Positions 25,858-34,409 of a stretch of 64,000 nucleotides of DNA are shown here, one piece after another. The DNA comes from Chryseobacterium shigense (GTDB taxonomy: Bacteria; Bacteroidota; Bacteroidia; Flavobacteriales; Weeksellaceae): contig NZ_JACHLC010000008.1 of NCBI RefSeq assembly GCF_014207845.1, positions 1-64,000 of the forward strand, written 5' to 3'. The notes under the pieces are model-generated. The model saw nothing but the letters and a program-made list of their open reading frames with translations, had not been told where the DNA came from and ran no database searches. Numbering within the stretch: position 1 is the first letter of the stretch; each line of letters opens with the position of its first letter. Position numbers and translations under genes: made by a program.

Positions 25858-27318
25858 ATGTCTATTCATAACAAAATTGTAGAGACAGCCATCACTTTCG
25901 ATGACGTTCTTCTAGTCCCTGCTTATTCAGAAGTTTTACCTAATCAGGTATCATTAAAATCAAGACTTACCGACAAAATTACGCTGAATGTTCCGATAGT
26001 TTCTGCTGCGATGGACACCGTTACGGAAGGAGATCTCGCTATTGCCCTGGCAAGAGTGGGAGGTTTGGGATTTATTCACAAAAACATGACGATTGCTGAA
26101 CAGGCGGCCCAGGTAAACCGTGTAAAACGTTCAGAAAACGGGATGATCTCTGATCCTGTTACCCTTTCAAAAGATCATACCTTAGCTCAGGCTAAAGAAA
26201 CAATGGCCAAATATAAAATTTCCGGCCTTCCTGTAGTGGATTCCGAAAACGTACTGATTGGAATTATTACCAACAGAGATGTAAAATACCAGGAAAACCT
26301 TGACATGAAAGTTGAAGAGATCATGACCAAAGAAAACCTGATCACTTCCGATAAAAATACCAACCTTGAAAAAGCAAAGGAAATCCTTCTTAAAAACAGG
26401 GTTGAAAAACTTCCGATTGTAGACAAGGACAATAAATTGGTTGGATTAATTACAATCAAGGATATTGACAATCAGCTTGAGTATCCGAATGCTAATAAAG
26501 ACGAGAACGGACGCCTTATCGTAGGCGCCGGTGTAGGAGTTGGTGAAGATACTTTAGACAGAATCGAAGCTTTGGTAAAAGCTGGAGTGGATATCATCGG
26601 TATCGATTCTGCCCATGGACATTCAAAAGGAGTTTTAGATAAAATTGCTGAAATCAGAAAAACATATCCGGACTTGGATATTGTTGGAGGGAACATTGTA
26701 ACAGCCGAAGCAGCAAGAGATCTTATTGAAGCCGGAGCAAACGTTCTTAAAGTAGGAGTGGGACCAGGTTCTATCTGTACAACAAGAGTGGTTGCAGGAG
26801 TTGGAGTTCCTCAGTTATCCGCAATTTACAATGTTTACGAATATGCTGCATCCAAAAACGTAGCAGTAATTGCTGACGGAGGAATCAAACTTTCAGGAGA
26901 TATCGTAAAAGCTATTGCAAGTGGGGCAGGAGCTGTAATGTTGGGATCTCTTTTAGCAGGAACTGATGAAGCTCCGGGAGAGGAAATTATTTTCCAGGGG
27001 AGAAAATTCAAATCTTATCAGGGAATGGGAAGCCTTTCCGCCATGAAAAGAGGAGGAAAAGAAAGATACTTCCAGAGTGAAGCTAAAAAATTCGTTCCGG
27101 AAGGAATTGAAGGAAGAGTGCCGCATAAAGGAAAGCTAGAAGATGTGATCTTCCAGTTAACAGGAGGCCTTAGAGCTGGTATGGGATATTGTGGAGCTAA
27201 AGATATTGAAGCTTTACAGAAAGATACCAAGATGGTAATGATTACCGGAAGCGGGTTGAAAGAATCTCATCCGCATGATGTAATTATCACCCAGGAAGCC
27301 CCGAATTATTCTTTATAG
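25858..27318 (+). CDS. guaB: Inosine-5'-monophosphate dehydrogenase
   Basis: A 486-residue enzyme that oxidises IMP to XMP with NAD, the first committed step of GMP synthesis. The barrel begins with [14 protein letters not shown] near residue 14. Two CBS modules are inserted at about residues 95-205 (KISGLPVVD and RVEKLPIVD). The active-site loop [13 protein letters not shown] carries the nucleophile Cys307. Full normal length. It has its own terminators on either side and is a single-gene unit. Confidence 0.97.
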   Translation: MSIHNKIVETAITFDDVLLVPAYSEVLPNQVSLKSRLTDKITLNVPIVSAAMDTVTEGDLAIALARVGGLGFIHKNMTIAEQAAQVNRVKRSENGMISDPVTLSKDHTLAQAKETMAKYKISGLPVVDSENVLIGIITNRDVKYQENLDMKVEEIMTKENLITSDKNTNLEKAKEILLKNRVEKLPIVDKDNKLVGLITIKDIDNQLEYPNANKDENGRLIVGAGVGVGEDTLDRIEALVKAGVDIIGIDSAHGHSKGVLDKIAEIRKTYPDLDIVGGNIVTAEAARDLIEAGANVLKVGVGPGSICTTRVVAGVGVPQLSAIYNVYEYAASKNVAVIADGGIKLSGDIVKAIASGAGAVMLGSLLAGTDEAPGEEIIFQGRKFKSYQGMGSLSAMKRGGKERYFQSEAKKFVPEGIEGRVPHKGKLEDVIFQLTGGLRAGMGYCGAKDIEALQKDTKMVMITGSGLKESHPHDVIITQEAPNYSL

Positions 27319-27346
27319 AATATTCAAAGCAATTATCATAATATAT

Positions 27347-27375
27347 AACCGTGCATATTTTGCGCGGTTTTTTTA
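27347..27375 (+). terminator. Terminator of guaB
   Basis: A 9-bp stem (27347-27355 with 27361-27369, one G-T pair) and a T tract lie 28 bases after the guaB stop. Confidence 0.88.
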
Positions 27376-27644
27376 TTTAATGACGAGTTATTCTATGTAT
27401 ATTTTATGATGGATATTATTTTGTTATTTATATTGATAACGGAATTTTATTTAATTTTTAATTATTTTTAATGTAATTTTTTAGATTAAAATGATTGGTT
27501 TTAGTTTGTAGCTAGTTGTTTTTTCTGCTGATTTCTGGAAAAAAAGAATATTTTTGTAACAAAAGTCATTTATTGTTACTAATAGAAAGGGTAAATCTAT
27601 CTTTTTTATTGAGAATAGATTTTTAAAATTTAAACTTTGAAGTT
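27376..27644. other. AT-rich leader region upstream of the metalloprotease gene
   Basis: This very AT-rich stretch shows no gene. TATTTTTG at 27549-27556 matches the -7 box and would give a leader of about 80 bases for the protease; the nearest TTG (27516-27518) is 30 bases away, too far. No riboswitch-like conserved element was seen. Confidence 0.45.
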
Positions 27645-29510
27645 ATGAAGAAAACTTTCCTTTATGGAGCAATGTTGTGTTCACTTTCATTAGTTGCACA
27701 ACAGCAGCAGCAACAGCAGCAGAAAATCTGTGGTTTCGATCAGGAGTTACAATTACAGGATAAAACAATCCCTGGAGTAAGACAGATTTTTGATAAAGTT
27801 ATCCAAAATATTCAGGCCGAAAGAATGGCCAATCCTTCAGCAGCTGCTAAAGGAACTGTGAATGGCGTTTATGAAATTCCTGTGGTAGTTCACGTTATTG
27901 AAGGCAGTAATGCTTCGTTCACAAGAACTGACGCACAGATTCAGCAATGGTTGGATAATGCCAACAAAATGTATGCGGGAACTTATGCCTGGCCTGCGTC
28001 TGGTGTACCTTCAGATTTCGGAACGTCAGCGGTATTCCCGATTAAATTGGTTTTGGCCAAAAGAGATCCGAACTGTAATGCTACAACAGGTATTGTAAGA
28101 TATAACGGAAGCTCATTGTCCGGTTATAATACATCCGGAATGGCTTACCAAACATCAAATGGAGCAACCAGAGCTGCTATCAAAGGGCTGGCTCCACACT
28201 GGCCGGAAGCTTCTTATTTTAATATTTATGTAATTACTACATTTGACGGGAGTACAACACCTAACTCAGGTCTGATGGGGTTTGCTGCATTCCCTAATAA
28301 CCTTGATTCTAATTATGAGTCATTTATGAAAACCGGGGTCGTAACCAAAGCTCATGACACAACATTTGCACACGAGTTTGGGCATGCAATGGGATTATAC
28401 CATACCTTCCAAAATGGTCGATATGATGCCGTTCCTGCTGATTCGGATTATTGTCCGGCTACTACCGGTGTTTGTACTACTGATGATGATAAGGTTTGTG
28501 ATACCGAAAGATCAGGAAGCGGTTACTATGCATGGCCGGTTCCTTCTAATTCATCAATTAACTCATGTACCGGTGTAAACTATCAGGGAGTACAGTATAA
28601 TATGATGAATTACTCTAATTCTGTTGCCCAGAAATTTACTGCTGGACAGGGACAGAGAATTAATGACTCCTTTATGCTGTTCAGAAGCAGTCTTACAACT
28701 TCACAAACCGGTAATGCATTACCTGCTACTCCGGCACCATCAGTTGTTCCGATTGCCGCTTGTTCGCCTTCAGGTTTAGCTAATCCGGGGAATTATTTAG
28801 CCGGTCCGGTTTCTGTAAAATTAGGACAAATAGATAATGCATCTCCGGGATATTGGGCGGCGCATGCTTTGTATTATGTAGATTATACAACGAAAGCATG
28901 TTCTATGAAAATATATACTCCGCTAGTAGTTAATCAACAACAAACTGTTGAGGTAGGAATTTTTCAGAATTCCCAGTCTGTACGTGTTTGGATAGATTAT
29001 AACAACAACGGAACTTTTGAAGCAAGTGAACTGGTAGCTTCCGGAGATGATGTGCCTCTTGGAACAAATCTGTACGGAACCTTTACCGCAAACTTTACTC
29101 CTCCGGCTACGGCAACCTTAAATACACCGTTAAGAATGAGAGTTATTGCTGATGCTGATTCTCCTAGTTTATTCGCGCCATGTGGGCAGCTTGGATATGG
29201 TCAGGCTGAGGATTATGTTGTGAAATTAGTTACTACTTTGGGAACAAGCGAAGTGAAGGCAGACAATAACGATCTTGTGATCTATCCTAACCCTGTTGCA
29301 ACAGGTGATAAAGTATTTATCAAAGCTAAAAACGGTAAGGATCTGAAAGTTTCTATCTCCGATATGTCAGGAAGATTGGTAGCAAGCCCGTCTGTAACTG
29401 AAGAAGGAAGCGGAATCTACAGAGTAAACCAGCAGCTTGAAAAAGGAGTTTATATGGTTCAGATTTCCAACGGAAAAGACAGTAAAACATCTAAACTGAT
29501 TATTAAATAA
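27645..29510 (+). CDS. Secreted M43-type (pappalysin-like) metalloprotease with T9SS type A sorting domain
   Basis: A 621-residue exported zinc protease. After a signal peptide (about 1-18) comes a run of eight glutamines starting near residue 19. The zinc motif HEFGHAMGLYH is at 243-253 with Glu244 as catalytic base, and MMNYS downstream is a plausible Met-turn. A beta domain follows with GYGQAEDYVVKL, a GEVED-like module (about 440-530). The last 80 residues are a Por secretion (T9SS type A) domain: DLVIYPNPVATGDKVFIKA, ending SKLIIK. The protein is thus probably secreted or held at the cell surface. Family substrates vary; this one is unknown. Confidence 0.93.
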   Translation: MKKTFLYGAMLCSLSLVAQQQQQQQQKICGFDQELQLQDKTIPGVRQIFDKVIQNIQAERMANPSAAAKGTVNGVYEIPVVVHVIEGSNASFTRTDAQIQQWLDNANKMYAGTYAWPASGVPSDFGTSAVFPIKLVLAKRDPNCNATTGIVRYNGSSLSGYNTSGMAYQTSNGATRAAIKGLAPHWPEASYFNIYVITTFDGSTTPNSGLMGFAAFPNNLDSNYESFMKTGVVTKAHDTTFAHEFGHAMGLYHTFQNGRYDAVPADSDYCPATTGVCTTDDDKVCDTERSGSGYYAWPVPSNSSINSCTGVNYQGVQYNMMNYSNSVAQKFTAGQGQRINDSFMLFRSSLTTSQTGNALPATPAPSVVPIAACSPSGLANPGNYLAGPVSVKLGQIDNASPGYWAAHALYYVDYTTKACSMKIYTPLVVNQQQTVEVGIFQNSQSVRVWIDYNNNGTFEASELVASGDDVPLGTNLYGTFTANFTPPATATLNTPLRMRVIADADSPSLFAPCGQLGYGQAEDYVVKLVTTLGTSEVKADNNDLVIYPNPVATGDKVFIKAKNGKDLKVSISDMSGRLVASPSVTEEGSGIYRVNQQLEKGVYMVQISNGKDSKTSKLIIK

Positions 29511-29530
29511 TTTTTTGATTATTCAAAAAT

Positions 29531-29557
29531 AAATGCCTCCAGTAATGGGGGCATTTT
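29531..29557. terminator. Bidirectional terminator between the protease and the KTSC gene
   Basis: Stem 29531-29540/29547-29556 with one G-T pair and a 6-base loop, T runs on both strands. It serves the rightward protease gene and the leftward small gene that ends at 29557. Confidence 0.82.
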
Positions 29558-29769
29558 TATTTATGATTTCTTCTACTGATCTTAGTATATTTAAAACCGG
29601 GTTTAATGACACTGTTCAGAAATCTTCCTTTAGATCTGGCCTCCCTGAATTTTTCAGCTACAAACATCGGAACCTTAAGATAATCGTAAACAGCTCTGGA
29701 CTGGTAGATAACTCTCAATATCTCAGTCTCCGGAAAATAAATATAGCTGTTGATAACACTTGATGGCAT
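29557..29769 (-). CDS. Small KTSC-domain protein
   Basis: A 70-residue cytoplasmic protein that is a whole KTSC domain (PF13619, named for the C-terminus of a lysyl-tRNA synthetase). It has MPSSVINSYIYFPETEI, a VIYQSRAVYDYLKVP strand-turn-strand, and AREARSKGRFLNSVIKP-like helix and tail (exactly KFREARSKGRFLN). The ATG at 29769 was chosen over a longer reading frame because the domain begins at this Met. The gene is convergent with the protease and shares its terminator. The KTSC domain is thought to contact nucleic acid, but nothing more specific can be said of this copy. Confidence 0.78.
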   Translation of the reverse strand: MPSSVINSYIYFPETEILRVIYQSRAVYDYLKVPMFVAEKFREARSKGRFLNSVIKPGFKYTKISRRNHK

Positions 29770-29797
29770 GTTAGATAAACTGCAAAAAATATTCCCT

Positions 29798-29825
29798 AAA
29801 ATAGCCTCCGTGGTTTCCGGAGGCT
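29798..29825 (-). terminator. Terminator after the T9SS cargo gene
   Basis: An 8-bp GC-rich stem (29803-29810 with 29818-29825) and ATTTT tail on the minus strand lie 40 bases downstream of the stop at 29865. The tail is short, so it is moderate. Confidence 0.62.
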
Positions 29826-29864
29826 GTATCAATAATCAATTAATGCTATAAAGACATTGTATCT

Positions 29865-30548
29865 CTATTTTTTCACGAATTTAAATTCATGAGATTCAAA
29901 ATTTTTCGTGACGATTTTTAAAACATAAACTCCGGTAGAAAGAGAAGATACATTGATTTTTTCATCGAACGCTTCAGATCTTATCATTTGCCCGTCCAAA
30001 TTATAGATTTGCGTTGTCTGCCCATTGTCAATTCCTGAAATTCGGATAACATCTGAAACAGGGTTCGGGAAAATCTGGATTTTAGATTTTGTAAGATCTG
30101 ATGTTCCCAGTGAAGAACTGTGTACATCTCCTGTCATGGTAGAGTTTGTTCCCGTAAGATTTCCTCCACATTGGCCGGTAGTTATTGCTGTATTTTCTAT
30201 CCATGTTCCAAATGTATTGCTTGGTGGTCGCTGGCTGCCATTGTTCCCCGTTGAATTATAATAGATCAGGGAAGGAGTGGTAAAGGTTCCGTTTCCTTCA
30301 TCGGCAATAAATTCCCATCTGGTAAGGGTATTGTTCCACTGGATTTTAAATTCACAGGTTCCAAGACCTCCGCAAGGCTGCCCGTCAACCGGTGTTGTAA
30401 TATAAATACCTTTATTGTAAGAATCAACCCCGGTTTTTGTAAATATAAAATTCTGATTGTCAAATAAATTATGACATCCGTTGAAGGTAATAGTCTGCGC
30501 GACCAATGAACTTCCAAAAGCTATGGCTAATAAGTATAGAGCTTTCAT
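29865..30548 (-). CDS. Secreted T9SS type A cargo protein
   Basis: A 227-residue exported protein with a signal peptide (about 1-17). The middle has five cysteines (C24, and a CGGLGTC pair) and an all-beta look. The final 75 residues are a Por secretion domain: SKIQIFPNPVSDVIRISG, through to HEFKFVKK. It is downstream of the tail-collar gene by 6 bases and so probably co-expressed with it. The N-terminal domain of about 150 residues is not recognised; beta-sandwich ligand binding is possible. Confidence 0.83.
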   Translation of the reverse strand: MKALYLLAIAFGSSLVAQTITFNGCHNLFDNQNFIFTKTGVDSYNKGIYITTPVDGQPCGGLGTCEFKIQWNNTLTRWEFIADEGNGTFTTPSLIYYNSTGNNGSQRPPSNTFGTWIENTAITTGQCGGNLTGTNSTMTGDVHSSSLGTSDLTKSKIQIFPNPVSDVIRISGIDNGQTTQIYNLDGQMIRSEAFDEKINVSSLSTGVYVLKIVTKNFESHEFKFVKK

Positions 30549-30554
30549 AACCTG

Positions 30555-31145
30555 TTAGTTAAAAGATGGATAAATACCTTGTAATGCTATAATACATCTC
30601 ATGGTAACAAACGGAGGCCTGTTTTCATGGGGCTGAGATCCTCCAGCCGGATTGACCATAGTAGCTTTCATGGTTGTGTTGGCATTGACATCAGAATATT
30701 CTTTGTCTAAAAGTTTGGTGTCTGCAGGGAGATTTCCTGTAGGAGTATTCTGATTGCCTTCTGCTGTTACAGCATTTACGGTATGGTTATGGGCAGGCAT
30801 CTGCTGCTGTGTCAGCGTTACTGTTTCGCTTCCTCCTGTTTCACCTATCAGGTAGTTCTGAGAATTGGCAGGTCCTTGTCCCTGAGAAATAAGAACTCTT
30901 CCTCTCATATCAGGCAGGGCAAAAGTAGTGGTTCCGTTACCTCCATAAGTGGTTCCCAATAATGAAAAAAGGGCCTGGTTCTGTGCTATTGACAATAACT
31001 GCCCGTTGCAGTCTGCCCATCCGTTGGGTGCTCTGTTATAGGGTACAAAAGCGATCTGTCCAAGGAATGGTTCTGCCTGTGCTTTTAGAGTAGAAATGAA
31101 TGCACTGCTTACCAGCAGCGTACATGCTAAAATTAAGTTTTTCAT
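30555..31145 (-). CDS. Secreted phage-tail-collar (microcystin-dependent-protein-like) protein
   Basis: A 196-residue protein of the tail-collar family (PF07484, as in MdpB-like proteins). Blocks are visible: EPFLGQIAFVPYNRAPNGWADCNGQLL from about residue 26, LFSLLGTTYGGNGTTTFALP, GRVLISQG, and the MPAHNHTV turn near residue 118. It has a signal peptide (about 1-23), unlike a phage tail fibre, so it probably acts outside the cytoplasm. It heads a two-gene unit with a T9SS cargo 6 bases downstream. No other phage gene is nearby, so a domesticated or non-phage origin is likely. Confidence 0.9.
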   Translation of the reverse strand: MKNLILACTLLVSSAFISTLKAQAEPFLGQIAFVPYNRAPNGWADCNGQLLSIAQNQALFSLLGTTYGGNGTTTFALPDMRGRVLISQGQGPANSQNYLIGETGGSETVTLTQQQMPAHNHTVNAVTAEGNQNTPTGNLPADTKLLDKEYSDVNANTTMKATMVNPAGGSQPHENRPPFVTMRCIIALQGIYPSFN

Positions 31146-31202
31146 GATGATTAGTTTAGTGATGTAAAAATATAAAATATTTAGATAGAATATTTATATA
31201 TA

Positions 31203-31232
31203 GAAAAAACCTTTCAGAATTAACCGAAAGGT
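31203..31232 (-). terminator. Terminator of the DUF4407-protease unit
   Basis: Stem ACCTTTC/GAAAGGT (31209-31215, 31226-31232), a 10-base loop and six T residues on the minus strand, 43 bases after the protease stop. Confidence 0.8.
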
Positions 31233-31274
31233 AAGATTTTATTAATATTAGTTTATGTTATTGTGAATTTTTTT

Positions 31275-33137
31275 CTATTGACCAAGCATCTTGTGATATT
31301 CTGCAATATGAAGATACCCTTCTTCTTTAATGTTCACCTCGAGTCGGTGTTTTTTTGCAGCCAGATAAATCTCATTAGGCGACATGCTTCCTTTTTTGCT
31401 GAGTTCAATACTCATATCTTTCAGCAGGTCTAAATGGAGAATAAGATCTTCCTTCGTTTTTTTGGCGAGATCCTGCATCAGTCTTTCAATCTTTTTATCT
31501 GTGATATCATGCTGCATGCGGTGCGGATATTCTTCCAGGCTGTATGTTGCCTGGTATTCTTCATCAAAACCGTATTTTCTGACATAATCTGTGGCAAGCA
31601 TGGTAGCTTGTTCCCTGTCGTGGCTTCTTCCTATGCTTGCATTATTTTCTCCAAAAACAATTTCTTCAGCAATACCTCCGGCCAGATAGATTTTAATCCT
31701 GTCCAGCAAGCTCTCTTTTGTGTCATGAATCTGATGTGGAAAGGTAAACCCTGCGGCATAGCTGCTGGCCACTTTACTTTTCAGCTGCAATGGGGCGAAA
31801 CCTGTATACAGCATATAGGAAACGGCGTGTCCGCATTCATGAACACTGATGTTGGCCACTGCATCTTGTTGATTGGATTGGCGTATTTTGTCGATTCTCC
31901 CGGTGTAAGGGATCTTAATAATACGGTTTCCTATTTTCCCTGTAATTGTTTTCTGTTTGACAGGATAATCAATTTCAATGGTTTTATCATCGTTGATGAC
32001 GGCTTCAAATAGAAATTTGCTGAGGTTGGTGTCCAGGATATCTACCACACTGCTGAATACGGGACGTACGCCCTGTACGGGAAATACACCATTCCTGTAG
32101 ATCAGCTCATTAATGCTTTTGTTGATTTTTAAACTGATCCCGAATTTTGTTTTCGTTTTGGTTTTAAGATTATTGATTTCCCGTTGAATAAGTTCCTGGA
32201 AATCTTCTGTTTTCAGTGAAAAATAAATCAAATGAATATTTCCGAACCTGGCTACCTGCTCCGGCCTGAATTTTCTTGATAATGCATTTTTAATGTCAAC
32301 AACAGTTATTTTCTTTGTGAATGCATGGTAAATGTTGGCATCTATATCTGCTTCACTGGTTTCGCGGGACATCTGAAAGGCTTCATCAAGGTTTCCGCTG
32401 ATGATAATCAGCATTTTGCTGTAATCTACCGGCTCATAGATCTTCTTTTCTTTTTGTTTCTTCAGGATCAGCTTGATCATGTCTTCCTCCTTCATATCAA
32501 TAATGCTCATCACATCATCTTCCATGCTGAGGTACTTTTTCAGTTCTTTTGCGTCCCAGAGGTTCAGGTATGGGTTTTCATCCACTTCCGTTTCACCGCT
32601 TGTCTTACGCCGCTCGTTTTCCTTTTTTCTTAAAAGATAGGAGAAAAGGTAATGTTCAAGATCATCACGCTCTCTTTTGCTTAACCTGCCATCACTTAAA
32701 AGCTCCCAGAAATCCGTGAACTTTGTCTGTGGAACAGGAGTTCCGTCAGGATCAATGGTATTAAAACGCTGGATCTCGTCAAAAAGGACGATGCTCGGTT
32801 TCTCATCATTGAGACGGTTACTCTGAAAAATATCGGAAACACTTTTGCTCCATGAGGTTTCATCGCTGTTGCTGAGTTCTATCTCTACAAAACGGTTTTG
32901 GAATTCCAGGAACCGGACAGTTTTCCGCACAAGATCTGTCTTTCCCACACCCGTCATTCCCCATAGATTGATTACTACGGGACGGGTCAGAATTTCAGGC
33001 ATCAGGTACCATATCTGTATGTATTCCATTAAATCATCAATAATCTTATCAATTCCGATGAATTCTTTTTTCAGGAATGCCGTACAGTCGTCCAGTTTTT
33101 TCTTTTTCTTCCGGATCTCTTCTTTATCAATAATCAT
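31275..33137 (-). CDS. ClpB-type AAA+ ATPase fused to an FtsH-type (M41) zinc peptidase
   Basis: A 620-residue protein with no membrane helix. Residues about 30-400 are a AAA+ module: Walker A GMTGVGKT (60-67), Walker B VLFDEIQ with D120 and E121. The C-terminal AAA part has RKFRPEQVARFG and a sensor-2-like GVRPVFSSVVDILD, the layout of the second ATPase domain of ClpA/ClpB rather than FtsH. Residues about 425-600 are an M41-like peptidase: HECGH at 433-437 supplies two zinc ligands and the catalytic glutamate, and AGGIAEEIVFGE plus GRSHDREQAT match the FtsH third-ligand region. It lies 14 bases after a DUF4407 membrane gene. An unfoldase-protease tethered by that partner is inferred. Confidence 0.86.
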   Translation of the reverse strand: MIIDKEEIRKKKKKLDDCTAFLKKEFIGIDKIIDDLMEYIQIWYLMPEILTRPVVINLWGMTGVGKTDLVRKTVRFLEFQNRFVEIELSNSDETSWSKSVSDIFQSNRLNDEKPSIVLFDEIQRFNTIDPDGTPVPQTKFTDFWELLSDGRLSKRERDDLEHYLFSYLLRKKENERRKTSGETEVDENPYLNLWDAKELKKYLSMEDDVMSIIDMKEEDMIKLILKKQKEKKIYEPVDYSKMLIIISGNLDEAFQMSRETSEADIDANIYHAFTKKITVVDIKNALSRKFRPEQVARFGNIHLIYFSLKTEDFQELIQREINNLKTKTKTKFGISLKINKSINELIYRNGVFPVQGVRPVFSSVVDILDTNLSKFLFEAVINDDKTIEIDYPVKQKTITGKIGNRIIKIPYTGRIDKIRQSNQQDAVANISVHECGHAVSYMLYTGFAPLQLKSKVASSYAAGFTFPHQIHDTKESLLDRIKIYLAGGIAEEIVFGENNASIGRSHDREQATMLATDYVRKYGFDEEYQATYSLEEYPHRMQHDITDKKIERLMQDLAKKTKEDLILHLDLLKDMSIELSKKGSMSPNEIYLAAKKHRLEVNIKEEGYLHIAEYHKMLGQ

Positions 33138-33151
33138 GCGCGAAAAATACG

Positions 33152-34222
33152 CTATTTTTTTAAATTATCCTTAAAATCATCAATCCTGAAATCGGTTAAA
33201 GCATTTCCTTTTTCAATTTTTTCTTTAGAATAGAGCCTGAAATCATTTTCCGTCTTTTCTAAAAGGTAATCATAAGGGCCAACGTGGGAAATTAATTTTA
33301 CCAAAACGGGGGAAATCTCAAGACATATAAAAAGCCCCATGATAAACGCTGCGGCTAATCCGATAATTGCCGAATTTTTACCCAGTTCATCCAAAGCCTG
33401 CAGCCTTGCCGCAAATCCATTGAATTTATCTTCAAAAGTGTCTGAAGTTTTTCTTTCTGTTTCAAGATTTGTGTACACTTTGGATATTTCTTTATCCAGA
33501 TACTCCAATCTGGAAGCGTTTTGTTTCTGAAAATCCTCCAGGTCCTTACGGCGCTGTTCTTTCAATTCCTGCTTACGTTTTGCGTTGGGGCCATACCCCT
33601 CTTTTCCGCTGGTAAGCCCGGACTGTTTTCCAAGAATTTCCTTTTCAAGTTCTACAGCTGCTGAGTCATAAGCTTTCTGGTATTGTACGGTTTTTTCGGC
33701 AATCTGCTTTTTTTCGATTTCAAATGGTCCGCTTTGTTGCAGGATTCTGCCGCTCATTTCTCCCTGAAGCTGTTTTTTATTTCTCTGGATAATGGTGTTA
33801 AGCTGTTTATTAACCTCTTTTTCAAAAATTTTAAGCTCCAGAGGTTTAGAAATAATAATTCCTAAAAATGTTGCCAAAATCAGACGGGGAATAGACATTA
33901 AAACCTGGTTCCACCACGTTCCTGTTTTTTTGATAGAGGAAACGATATAACGGTCCAGATTGAAGATCATCAGTCCCCACAGAATTCCAAATCCTACAGA
34001 GGTCCAAATGTTATCAAATACCGTATACATGGCATAGCCCGCAGATAAAGTTGCAAATACAGCGGTGAATAATACGATCCCGCCAATACCTGAAAATTTA
34101 TTCCATTCGCTTGGGGTCTTTCTCAAAATATGAATGTTTCCTCCGGAGCATACCATCAGAAACTTCTGGAACCAGTTTATTTTGTGATTCGATTGATTTA
34201 TAGTTTGTTGGTTTGTTTTCAT
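33152..34222 (-). CDS. DUF4407 integral membrane protein with periplasmic or cytoplasmic coiled coil
   Basis: A 356-residue protein of the DUF4407 family. Four membrane helices are seen: two near residues 45-95 (including GIVLFTAVFATLSAGYAMY and GFGILWGLMIFNLDRYIV), one near 110-130 (PRLILATFLGIIISKPL), and one near 290-310 (AIIGLAAAFIMGLFICLE). Between the third and fourth is a long charged coiled coil (about 130-280). The ATG at 34222 was chosen; a longer frame starts at a TTG that belongs to a promoter box. The gene is followed by the AAA-M41 protease at 14 bases. The pair suggests a membrane anchor or sensor for the protease. The function of the family is not known. Confidence 0.86.
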   Translation of the reverse strand: MKTNQQTINQSNHKINWFQKFLMVCSGGNIHILRKTPSEWNKFSGIGGIVLFTAVFATLSAGYAMYTVFDNIWTSVGFGILWGLMIFNLDRYIVSSIKKTGTWWNQVLMSIPRLILATFLGIIISKPLELKIFEKEVNKQLNTIIQRNKKQLQGEMSGRILQQSGPFEIEKKQIAEKTVQYQKAYDSAAVELEKEILGKQSGLTSGKEGYGPNAKRKQELKEQRRKDLEDFQKQNASRLEYLDKEISKVYTNLETERKTSDTFEDKFNGFAARLQALDELGKNSAIIGLAAAFIMGLFICLEISPVLVKLISHVGPYDYLLEKTENDFRLYSKEKIEKGNALTDFRIDDFKDNLKK

Positions 34223-34237
34223 AACTGAAAATTTATA

Positions 34238-34264
34238 CAAATGTAGTACTAAAAATCATACCAA
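34238..34264 (-). promoter_or_regulatory. Likely promoter of the DUF4407-protease unit
   Basis: The minus strand reads TACATTTG (34245-34238) with TTG (34264-34262) 16 bases upstream, one short of the usual spacing. The transcript would begin within about 15 bases of the ATG. Confidence 0.52.
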
Positions 34265-34409
34265 TGTAAAAGATAGTATTATGTTTTGCCAAGTAATTGT
34301 GTGTTTTTATTTAATGAATTGATTTTCATTGGATTATTTTTGTTTTTGGAAAATGCTTGGGTTTAGCAGAAATTATAAGATGTACTTAAAAAATAAGTGA
34401 AAAATACAA

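Noticed and set aside
27680-27725. CAG/CAA run as a mobile-element footprint
   Set aside because: The run is in frame and codes for glutamines after the signal peptide; no target-site duplication or inverted repeats are seen.
30555-31145. Prophage remnant at the tail-collar gene
   Set aside because: No other phage gene is near and the protein has a signal peptide, so a prophage is not supported.
31434-32012. 192-codon plus-strand frame within the AAA-M41 gene
   Set aside because: Antisense to conserved peptidase motifs; no start signal or domain.
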